Shown here piece after piece: positions 57,701-64,000 of a DNA stretch of 64,000 bases; the first letter of the stretch is position 1; each line of letters opens with the position of its first letter. Both the position numbers and the translations under genes were made by a program. The stretch comes from Gimesia aquarii (GTDB lineage Bacteria; Planctomycetota; Planctomycetia; Planctomycetales; Planctomycetaceae). The DNA lies in the NCBI RefSeq assembly GCF_007748195.1, contig NZ_CP037920.1:5485800-5549799 (forward strand), in the 5' to 3' direction. The notes beneath the pieces were generated by a model. The model was not told the origin of the DNA and searched no databases. It saw only the letters and a list, made by a program, of their open reading frames with translations.

Positions 57701-58242
57701 GTATCACGTTCAAACCCCATCGGACCATAGAGCTTTGTAGCTTTGTCTGCCTTGTCATCTCCGTCGGTATCTTCATAGAACGTAATAGCTGGAATGCTGA
57801 ATGCGATCACACCATTCCTGTAGGGATACAAGCCTATTGGGATATTCAGTCCTTCAACAAAAGTCTTGATTTTGTCAGCACGTCCATCACCATTGGTATC
57901 TTCCAGAATTTTGATGGCATCTTTGCCTCTTTCCCCCTGTCGCACGGGATAGGGGTATTCAGACGATTCTGTAACCCAAAGGCGACCTTTAATGTCGAAG
58001 GCCATATTTAATGGTTTTTGAATTTCGGGCTCGGCCGCGACTAATTGAATTTCAAATCCATCTGGTAGTATAAATGTCTTTAATTCTTCCTGTGGGGAAA
58101 GCGGAGCTGTAGGACGAATGAACGCCCGAAAAGGATCATTCGTTTTTTGCGCAGAAAGCTTGCAGGGTGAAGTAATCCAGCAAACCAAAAACACTAAGAA
58201 TAATGTTCTCAGAAAAATGATATTGGGAGCACTACACTTCAT
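54721..58242 (-). CDS. PVC-type haem-binding protein with beta-propeller and HEAT repeats
   Basis: A 1173-residue exported protein. After a signal peptide, residues about 45-400 form an NHL/sugar-dehydrogenase-like propeller (FEIQLVAAEPEIQKPLNMAF, WVTESSEYPYPVRQ, and Asp-rich loops DTNGDGRADK and DTDGDDKADK that probably bind calcium). HEAT-like repeats follow (about 420-620). The C-terminus has the haem site NCAACHQLAGKGAVVGP (near 1050) and the family tail VDINFRTTTIITEAGRVFSG. Such proteins are thought to oxidise sugars and pass electrons to the haem. It lies between a DUF1080 gene upstream and the CehA-like gene downstream. Confidence 0.92.
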   Translation of the reverse strand: MKCSAPNIIFLRTLFLVFLVCWITSPCKLSAQKTNDPFRAFIRPTAPLSPQEELKTFILPDGFEIQLVAAEPEIQKPLNMAFDIKGRLWVTESSEYPYPVRQGERGKDAIKILEDTNGDGRADKIKTFVEGLNIPIGLYPYRNGVIAFSIPAITFYEDTDGDDKADKATKLYGPMGFERDTHGMNNSFRRGFDGWLYANHGFNNQTRVSGSDGHTIEMHSGNTYRMRLDGSRIEHFTHGQVNPFGSTFDEKGNLFTADCHSKPIYQLLRGGYYPSFGKPHDGLGFVKPMMDHLHGSTAIAGVEIISGDQFPQEYQGNFFSGNVMTSRVNRNSPVYYGSTIVAKEEPDFLSTTDSWFRPVDIRLGPDGALYIADFYNKIIGHYEVPLNHPGRDRYRGRIWRVVRKDKDHTRTDFSKLSINQLITLLGSKNLTTRFLVTDFLSDQQGLDAVEPLRKAVVGTKEPTVIVHSLWVLFRLRALTNDLIDQDNSSSSDLVRIHVAKILAEQKSWSSQHRSQIIQALQDDNAFVKRAAADAIGLHPQVENIQPLFALLKKVPAEDHHLDYVVRRALMLQIRDPRVLSKLEWSTLNPEQQNELAQLSLAVPTEEAALYLIKYLQTERVDQRALPDYFRHVVRYLPAEKMSQIIRLARTKLASNTDLQVEIIKAVLQGYQQKGLTFDPTLQDWALDLTNKLMMSVQDEPLQWMNFQLNEGSPANIWSLQHRASADGNSSAPFFNSLPAGEKSTGRLVSQKFVIPSKLEFYIAGHVGLPKKPDNRLNFVQLRRSEDHRIIKHVSAPRNDVAQKVSWDLTEIAGEQGYLEIVDSDNGKAYAWLAVGRFQPAVVAIPQKSLQQQINRISAAALLVQQFKIRSARDVLAAMLSREHLNAQLKNQLATALISVDGTEEFQPLFPLPASQFPQTDSFQKEIIQAVIDQKKDQLDHLFQQAFKSYPFRLQTQVAEELSKQPAGMERLIGFAEKGVVSPRLLMQPTISNQIQQSASQNLKTRLQKLVSGLPPHEEKTQQNIAEHLKSHATFKLSVNNGQAVFEKNCAACHQLAGKGAVVGPQLDGIGNRGLERLLEDILDPNRSVDINFRTTTIITEAGRVFSGLKRREEGALLVLVDNKGKEFQIPKSEIEEQKQSTLSLMPANILEILSPQQLHDLLAYLLQSTRKKP

Positions 58243-58276
58243 TGTTGCTTCACCTCAAAACCATATACATAAAAAA

Positions 58277-58314
58277 CCGCCTGCTATATCCATTTAATCG
58301 GAAGCAGCAGGCGG
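58277..58314 (-). terminator. Rho-independent terminator of the DUF1080 gene
   Basis: CCGCCTGCT (58277-58285) pairs perfectly with AGCAGGCGG (58306-58314). On the minus strand the stem is followed by TTTTTT. It lies 41 bases past the DUF1080 stop and just before the PVC-type gene start, so it should separate their transcripts, at least in part. Confidence 0.82.
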
Positions 58315-58354
58315 ATTCAATCGTAAAGAACCAAACAAGAGGAATCAATTCGAG

Positions 58355-59182
58355 TTAATCAAGTTCCTTGATATAAACATTTCGGAACTGCATCAGGCTA
58401 CTGGCAGGGCTGAACGTTCCATCTTTTCGCTTTCCACCATGATGTTGAAAAGCGATAGGACCTTTCTCGGGCACGTCAGGCAGTTGTGCATTTTCAAGCA
58501 CCATTTTGCCGTTCAAAATTACGGTTAGTCGATCTTTCACCATAATGATAATAAACTTATTCCATTCCCCAACGGGTTTGTCGGCATTCACTTTCGGAGT
58601 CACACCAGCTCGTACTTCCGGAGATACTTTTTGATTACGACGATAGGAATAGACTTCACCGGAACCTACGGGCCAACACCAGATATTTACTTGTGCTTGC
58701 GATGTGCCGCGTAAATAAATACCGGAGTCGGCATTCGGTAATTCAACAGTAATTGTCTTACCATTAGCATCTTTGAGATCTGAGCCATCAGCAAGAACGA
58801 TTGGAACCTTATACAAACCTGTCGTCTTTTTGATTCGCCATTCGACGCTCATTATGAAATCGCCATACTCTTTTTCTGTCCAGAGATTCTTATCCTCTTT
58901 GGCTTCACTTTGTGCATCGTAATCAATCACTCCATCAACGACTTTCCAGTGACCATTATCCCCTTCCGGAATCACCCAGCCAGTCAAGTCTTTTCCATTG
59001 AACAATGAAGTATAACCAGGATGGAGTGCATCCTCCGGTGATGAAACCACAACTGTACCAACGATTTTGGTACTACCGCTACGTTTTCTTTCTGATTGTC
59101 CAAACACATCTGTCCCACCCAGTAGTGGTAAAACTGTAACTATGCATACACTCAACAATAATTTTTTAGACCAATGTCTCAT
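58355..59182 (-). CDS. DUF1080 (3-keto-disaccharide hydrolase-like) exported protein
   Basis: A 275-residue protein with signal peptide (SVCIVTVLPLLGGTDVFG) and one DUF1080 concanavalin-like domain: YTSLFNGKDLTGWVIPEGD, GDFIMSVEWRIK, DSGIYLRGTSQAQVNIW and GEWNKFIIIMVKDRLTVILN. Unlike the copy at 11276 it has no C-terminal extension. The family is associated with planctomycete sugar degradation loci. It begins divergently from the second cytochrome-DUF1501 module. Confidence 0.88.
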   Translation of the reverse strand: MRHWSKKLLLSVCIVTVLPLLGGTDVFGQSERKRSGSTKIVGTVVVSSPEDALHPGYTSLFNGKDLTGWVIPEGDNGHWKVVDGVIDYDAQSEAKEDKNLWTEKEYGDFIMSVEWRIKKTTGLYKVPIVLADGSDLKDANGKTITVELPNADSGIYLRGTSQAQVNIWCWPVGSGEVYSYRRNQKVSPEVRAGVTPKVNADKPVGEWNKFIIIMVKDRLTVILNGKMVLENAQLPDVPEKGPIAFQHHGGKRKDGTFSPASSLMQFRNVYIKELD

Positions 59183-59464
59183 GGTTTACCTTCTTTCAAA
59201 ATCGATATGAAAACGCAAAAAATCTTTTATTTCTGCTTTAAAACTTGCTTACGATTATCGTACAGGAACCACAGCCAAGTTCCCACCCAATTACACAACT
59301 TTGTTAAGAGAATAATCAGCGTCTATTTAGTACACGTTAGAGAGCCCTGAGAGCTGAAATCAAATTGATTTTTGGTCCTCGCTCCATTATCTTAGTAAGA
59401 CCGCAAACAAATTCATCTAAGTCTGCTTTCCACTCGATAGACCTGTAATTCAGGAACTCCTTCC

Positions 59465-62284
59465 ATGTGCATTCTCTTTTCATTGTCCGCAATAAAGCGT
59501 TTTTTTTGCATCACTTTATGCATAACGATGATGATTCAACTCACTCCCTCTCCAGCAGATGCAGCAGACTCAAAACTCAGTCCGCAAGAAAAATTCTATC
59601 TGCAAAAGATACGACCTCTTTTAGAACAAAAGTGTTTAGGCTGTCATGGAAAGACTCCTGATGACATTAAAGGTGAATATACAATGCTTACACGTGAAGC
59701 ATTGATCAAAGGTGGTGAATCCGGTGAAGCGGCCATTGTTGTCGGAAAACCAGAAGAGAGCCCTTTCTGGAATGCAGTCACTTGGAATGACGATTCAATT
59801 CAGATGCCTCCTCAAGAACGAAATCGGTTGAATGTAGAACAAATCGCGGATTTGAAACAATGGATCAGCGATGGTGCGATCTGGACAGATCGGGAGTTAC
59901 CCTCTAGCACTTCAAAGCCTGCTAACAGCGTTTCGCAAATGGTAATGTCTACGTCAGGAGGTCAAAGTCCTACCTGGACGGCGCGAACTTACCAACCGGA
60001 AGACGTCTGGGCCTACCAGCCGATACAACGACCGTCTGTTCCCTGGCAGGCACTTTCTACTAAACAAGCAAGCAAGCGTCACCCCATTGATGCATTCATT
60101 CAGCAAAAACTCAAACAGAAGAAGCTCATCCCTTCTCAACCGGCAGAACGCAAAACACTCATACGTCGTGCTACCTATGATCTAACGGGATTACCACCAA
60201 CCTTAAAAGAAATCGATGAATTTCAAAAGCGATCAAACAATAAAGAAGCGTGGTCAAATTTGATCAAGCGATTGCTGAAGAGTCCTCATTATGGCGAGCA
60301 GATGGCACAAATGTGGATTGACGTCGTACGCTATGCCGACACCAGTGGTTTTGCAAATGACTATGAGCGGCCCAATGCCTGGCGTTATCGAGATTATCTG
60401 GTTCGCAGTTTCAATGCAGACAAACCATATGACCGTTTTATTACCGAACAACTCGCAGGAGACGAACTTGATCCTCAAGACCCGGAAATGTTAATCGCCG
60501 TTGGTTTTTTACGAAGCGGCCCCTGGGAACATACTGGCATGAGCGTCGCCGCTGTCACGCGGCAGTTGTTCCTCGACGATGTCACCCAGAGTGTCGGAGT
60601 CACATTCCTGGCCCATAGCTTCCGTTGTGCCAAGTGTCACGATCACAAATTCGACCCTGTGCCTACCCGTGACTATTACCGAATACAAGCGGTCTTTGCC
60701 CCGGTTCAATTTGCAGATCGAAAAGTTCCCTATCAGTCTTATGAAAATATTTCGGGCTTCAAAAATATGAAAGTCCGCACTGAAAAATTAATCAAAGAAA
60801 CACGCGAAGCTCAAAATCAATTTACACAAAAATCAAAAAAAGCAATTTCGAAATGGTTAAAAGAAAACGGCTACAAGAACCTGAAAGAAGTTCCGGCAGA
60901 CAAAAGACCTCCAGTGCGATGGTTTGGTTTGACCGAACTCGAAAAAAGCCTGGTCAAAATCAACAATAAACGTATCTCTTATTTTGAAAGAGAACTCAAA
61001 CGTTACAAGTCTTATGCGTTTAGTGTTTATAATGGACCACCAAATAATTACCGCTCGACACAAGCCGTTAATCTCTTACCTGACTTTAAGAAACAGCAGG
61101 GAGAAGCACAGCAAATCTTTATCCTGGCGGGTGGTGCCATTACTGCTCCCACCCAAAAGGTAACGCCGGGAGTTCTCAGTGCGGTTGCCGGTTCCAACAA
61201 TAGCCAGGAACCCACTGCCTGGAACACGATCCCCCAATCATCAGAAGGGCGACGGCTGGCATTTGCACGCTGGGTCGCCAGTTCCAATAATACTCTTACC
61301 GCACGCGTTATAGTGAATCGTATCTGGCAAACGCATTTTGGTACCGGTCTGGTTGCCACTCCTAATAATTTCGGACAAAAGGGAGAGAAACCCTCGCACC
61401 CAGAACTCCTGGACTGGCTCGCCACCTGGTTCATGGATCATGGTTGGTCCATCAAAAAACTGCATCATCTCATCATGACATCAAACGCTTATCAGCAAAG
61501 TAGCCATCCGGTCGATCAAGAAATGGTCAAAACTCAAGACCCGAACAATCGATTACTCTCTCATTTCCCCACTCGGAGAATGACGGCTGAACAGATCCGC
61601 GATTCGCTCCTGTCTATTACAGGTGAAATGAATTCAGAGATGGGAGGTCCCGGCGTCTTTCCTGAAATCAATTGGGAAGTCGCATTGCAACCGCGACACA
61701 TCATGGGATCGGTCGCTCCCGCGTATCAGCCCATGCCACTTCCCAAACAGCGCAATCGTCGAACTTTGTATGCGTTTCGGTATCGCACACTTTCAGATCC
61801 GATGCTGGAAGTTTTCAATCGTCCAGGCAGTGAATCTTCCTGCGAACGTCGAGATGAAACAACAGTCACTCCACAGGCATTTGCGCTTTTCAATGGACAG
61901 TTCACACACGACCGCGCCATCGCGCTTGCAAAGAAAATCAATCAGGAAACGAAATCTGACACGGAAGCAATCAATCAGGTCTTTCAACAACTTGTCTTGA
62001 GAACTCCTGATACTAAAGAAAGCCAATTAGCTCTCAAGCATGTTAAAGAAATGAAAGACTATCACCAGGCACACCCTCCAGAAAAAGTGGATCTTCCTCG
62101 TAATGTGAAACGGGAAATGATCGAAGAGCTAACCGGGGAATCGTTCGCCTGGACCGAGAAACTGGATTTAACCGACAATTATGTACAAGATTTGAAACCT
62201 TGGAACGTGGATGCAGAAACCCGCGCTCTGGCAGAGCTTTGCCTGGTTTTGATGAATTCCAACGAATTTATTTATTTGCGATAA
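59465..62284 (+). CDS. PSCyt1/DUF1549/DUF1553 protein
   Basis: A 939-residue exported protein with a signal peptide (ITLCITMMIQLTPSPADA) and haem site KCLGCHGKTPDDIKGEY (near residue 57). DUF1549 (HPIDAFIQQKLKQKKLIPS, YGEQMAQMWIDVVRYADTS) and DUF1553 (GRRLAFARWVASSNNTLTAR, VNRIWQTHFGTGLVATPNNF) follow. It ends ALAELCLVLMNSNEFIYLR. It lacks the insert seen in the copy at 46540. The DUF1501 gene follows after only 7 bases, so the two are surely cotranscribed. ATG 59465 follows GGAACTCC. Confidence 0.92.
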   Translation: MCILFSLSAIKRFFCITLCITMMIQLTPSPADAADSKLSPQEKFYLQKIRPLLEQKCLGCHGKTPDDIKGEYTMLTREALIKGGESGEAAIVVGKPEESPFWNAVTWNDDSIQMPPQERNRLNVEQIADLKQWISDGAIWTDRELPSSTSKPANSVSQMVMSTSGGQSPTWTARTYQPEDVWAYQPIQRPSVPWQALSTKQASKRHPIDAFIQQKLKQKKLIPSQPAERKTLIRRATYDLTGLPPTLKEIDEFQKRSNNKEAWSNLIKRLLKSPHYGEQMAQMWIDVVRYADTSGFANDYERPNAWRYRDYLVRSFNADKPYDRFITEQLAGDELDPQDPEMLIAVGFLRSGPWEHTGMSVAAVTRQLFLDDVTQSVGVTFLAHSFRCAKCHDHKFDPVPTRDYYRIQAVFAPVQFADRKVPYQSYENISGFKNMKVRTEKLIKETREAQNQFTQKSKKAISKWLKENGYKNLKEVPADKRPPVRWFGLTELEKSLVKINNKRISYFERELKRYKSYAFSVYNGPPNNYRSTQAVNLLPDFKKQQGEAQQIFILAGGAITAPTQKVTPGVLSAVAGSNNSQEPTAWNTIPQSSEGRRLAFARWVASSNNTLTARVIVNRIWQTHFGTGLVATPNNFGQKGEKPSHPELLDWLATWFMDHGWSIKKLHHLIMTSNAYQQSSHPVDQEMVKTQDPNNRLLSHFPTRRMTAEQIRDSLLSITGEMNSEMGGPGVFPEINWEVALQPRHIMGSVAPAYQPMPLPKQRNRRTLYAFRYRTLSDPMLEVFNRPGSESSCERRDETTVTPQAFALFNGQFTHDRAIALAKKINQETKSDTEAINQVFQQLVLRTPDTKESQLALKHVKEMKDYHQAHPPEKVDLPRNVKREMIEELTGESFAWTEKLDLTDNYVQDLKPWNVDAETRALAELCLVLMNSNEFIYLR

Positions 62285-62291
62285 GAATCCT

Positions 62292-63713
62292 ATGCACCGA
62301 TTACACAGACGCGATTTTCTTTATGGCATGGGTGCCAGCCTGGGCACAGTAGCGTTTAATGCGATGTTGCAGGCAGAAGAGAAATCAAAGCCAAAGCCTA
62401 AAAATTTGGTTCTGGATCAACCATTGGCTCCACGCGACCCGCATTTCAAACCACGGGCCAAAGCTTGCATTTTTCTGTTTATGGAAGGTGGTCCCAGTCA
62501 TCTTGACACATTTGACCCCAAACCCGCGCTTGAGAAACTCCACCTCAAAGAGTTTGTACGAAAAGATGCTCAAGTTTCAGCGATGGCATCTGGTAAACGG
62601 TATTACATCAAAAGCCCGTTCAAGCATCGCCAAGCAGGCCAGTCCGGTATTTCACTCTGCGACCACTTCTCTCATCTGTCAGAAATGGCTGATGAACTGT
62701 GTGTCTACCATGGATTACAGGCAGAGTCTATTAACCACCCCACCGCCTGTTATCACATGAATACAGGAAATCGCTTTGGCGGTGATCCGGCCGTAGGTTC
62801 CTGGATGACTTATGGTTTGGGAACAGAAAATCAAAATCTACCAGCCTTTATTGTGCTACCTGAAGTGGCTTACCCTCAGGGAGGTTCTGCTAACTGGTCG
62901 AACGGATTCCTGCCAGCTTACTTTCAGGGAACGGCACTGCGTTCGAAAGGTTCTCCGATTCTTGATTTGAACCCACCCGCCCACGTCACACGAGAGACCC
63001 AACGTAAGAACCTGGACTTGCTTGCAGCGTTGAATCAAGCAGACATGAAACGTAATCCGCATGAAGAAGTACTCGCGGCGCGCATGGAATCTTACGAACT
63101 TGCGTTCCGCATGCAGACTCAGGTTCCCGATATCATCAATCTCGACAAGGAAACTAAGCAAACACAGGAAATGTATGGTCTCGGAAAAACAGAAACAGAT
63201 AGTTTTGGCCGCCGCTGCCTGTTAGCGAGAAAACTCGTCGAAGAAGGAGTTCGTTTCGTTCAGATTTATGCGGCGGGCTGGGATTCTCACGATTACCTGG
63301 ATCGATCGCATAAAGCACGTATGCAGGCCGTGGACCAACCGATCGCCGCACTTTTGAAAGATCTGAAGTCACGCGGGCTTCTGGATGAAACGTTGGTCGT
63401 CTGGACGGGCGAATTCGGACGCTCACCGGACAACGGTATGCGGAGTGGCAGACAGGCCGCGGGACGCGATCATAACGCGAAAGGCATGGCGATGTGGATG
63501 GCAGGCGGAGGTGTGAAATCAGGTCACCGCATCGGAGCCACTGATGAAATTGGCGATCACGCCGTTGAAGTTGTCAATCCCATCAGAAACCTGCATGTCA
63601 CTCTGGAACACATCATGGGGTTGGATGACAATCAATTAACCTATTTCCACGAAGGTCGATTCAAAGTTCTAAGTCAGACGGGCGGTGCTGTGATTAAAGA
63701 ATTGCTGGGTTAA
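62292..63713 (+). CDS. DUF1501 protein, Tat-type signal
   Basis: A 473-residue DUF1501 protein, the second member of the module with the preceding gene. An RRDFLYGMGASLGTVAF signal, FLFMEGGPSHLDTFDPKPAL, VVWTGEFGRSPDNGMRSG and AAGRDHNAKGMAMWMAGGG are the family motifs. Segments such as SWMTYGLGTENQNLPAF closely match the protein at 45001, so these two are nearest relatives in this window. It is convergent with the arsenate reductase gene, 14 bases away. Confidence 0.92.
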   Translation: MHRLHRRDFLYGMGASLGTVAFNAMLQAEEKSKPKPKNLVLDQPLAPRDPHFKPRAKACIFLFMEGGPSHLDTFDPKPALEKLHLKEFVRKDAQVSAMASGKRYYIKSPFKHRQAGQSGISLCDHFSHLSEMADELCVYHGLQAESINHPTACYHMNTGNRFGGDPAVGSWMTYGLGTENQNLPAFIVLPEVAYPQGGSANWSNGFLPAYFQGTALRSKGSPILDLNPPAHVTRETQRKNLDLLAALNQADMKRNPHEEVLAARMESYELAFRMQTQVPDIINLDKETKQTQEMYGLGKTETDSFGRRCLLARKLVEEGVRFVQIYAAGWDSHDYLDRSHKARMQAVDQPIAALLKDLKSRGLLDETLVVWTGEFGRSPDNGMRSGRQAAGRDHNAKGMAMWMAGGGVKSGHRIGATDEIGDHAVEVVNPIRNLHVTLEHIMGLDDNQLTYFHEGRFKVLSQTGGAVIKELLG

Positions 63714-63727
63714 AAAGTCACAATTTT

Positions 63728-64000
63728 TTAAGATTCAGCCTTGAGGAAGTCCTGAATTTTCTCTCGAATCTGATCACGGACATCTCGAAAGACCGTTAGT
63801 TTTTCTGTATCGGAACCTTCTGCATCCGCAGGATCATAAAAGGGCCAATGTTCGATACGTTGTGCCCCCGCTAAAGTCGGACAGCTTTCTTTCGCACTAT
63901 CGCAGACGGTTACCACGAGATCAAAAGTTTCATTCAAATATTCATCGACGTGTTTGCTACGATTTTGCGATAAGTCCTGATCGAGTTCCTGCATGACTTC
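63728..64000 (-). CDS. arsC: Arsenate reductase ArsC-type (LMW phosphatase family), 5' partial
   Basis: The C-terminal 90 or so residues of a protein that continues past the window end on the minus strand. RSKHVDEYLNETFDLVVTVC and DSAKESCPTLAG hold the two later Cys residues used by thioredoxin-coupled ArsC enzymes for disulfide relay, and HWPFYDPADAEGSDTEKL is the typical C-terminal segment. It would reduce arsenate to arsenite. The N-terminal nucleophile loop is outside the window. No other ars genes are visible. Confidence 0.85.
   Translation of the reverse strand, partial: EVMQELDQDLSQNRSKHVDEYLNETFDLVVTVCDSAKESCPTLAGAQRIEHWPFYDPADAEGSDTEKLTVFRDVRDQIREKIQDFLKAES

Overview
The window looks like chromosome from a planctomycete of the Gimesia/Planctomycetaceae type. 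The evidence is the density of families that are signatures of that phylum. There are four DUF1501 proteins with twin-arginine signals, two secreted cytochrome/DUF1549/DUF1553 proteins and two DUF1559 prepilin-like proteins, each DUF1559 gene followed by a small lipoprotein. There are also a PVC-type haem protein, two DUF1080 proteins and three Gfo/Idh/MocA oxidoreductases. No phage, insertion sequence or CRISPR array was seen. Assignment below phylum level is inference.

Layout. 1-6.4 kb: a 5'-truncated VanX-like dipeptidase, a DUF3565 protein, a BlaI/BlaR1-like repressor and membrane-protease pair with a clear operator-promoter, and a secreted nucleotide pyrophosphatase-like enzyme. 6.6-10.8 kb: an SGNH hydrolase whose motif order is circularly permuted, then a large inverse-autotransporter-like surface protein with about 19 repeats. 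10.8-24 kb: DUF1080, DUF1501, DUF1559/lipoprotein, oxidoreductase, peroxiredoxin and sialidase-like genes. 23.5-28.6 kb: a CsrA-response-regulator fusion downstream of a giant CheB-CheR-PAS-histidine kinase-receiver protein; this is the most interesting signalling locus here. 29-34 kb: an oxidoreductase, a P3A proton ATPase and a HEAT-repeat protein. 34-43 kb: a second DUF1559/lipoprotein pair, a C-type cytochrome, an MscS channel, a DEAD-box RNA helicase followed by a tiny basic protein with no canonical start codon, and ferrochelatase. 43-52 kb: MsrA, a DUF1501/cytochrome module, a membrane protein, a FemAB/BioF2-like acetyltransferase and a CAU tRNA. 52.5-64 kb: a run of secreted proteins (CehA-like PHP hydrolase, PVC-type haem protein, DUF1080), a second cytochrome-DUF1501 module on the plus strand, and the C-terminal part of an ArsC-type arsenate reductase cut by the window end.

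Most of the genes encode exported proteins that probably act on complex polysaccharides or other polymers outside the cytoplasm. The DUF1501/DUF1549/DUF1553, PVC-haem, DUF1080 and Gfo/Idh/MocA families are typical of planctomycete carbohydrate-degradation loci, but their substrates cannot be read from sequence. The strongest leads for something under-described are the permuted SGNH hydrolase (6663-7370), the CsrA-receiver fusion with its hybrid kinase (23567-28612), the repeat-rich N-terminal-barrel surface protein (7585-10833), the small ATC-initiated ORF (41715-41882) and the domain inserted in one DUF1553 protein (about 46800-47310).
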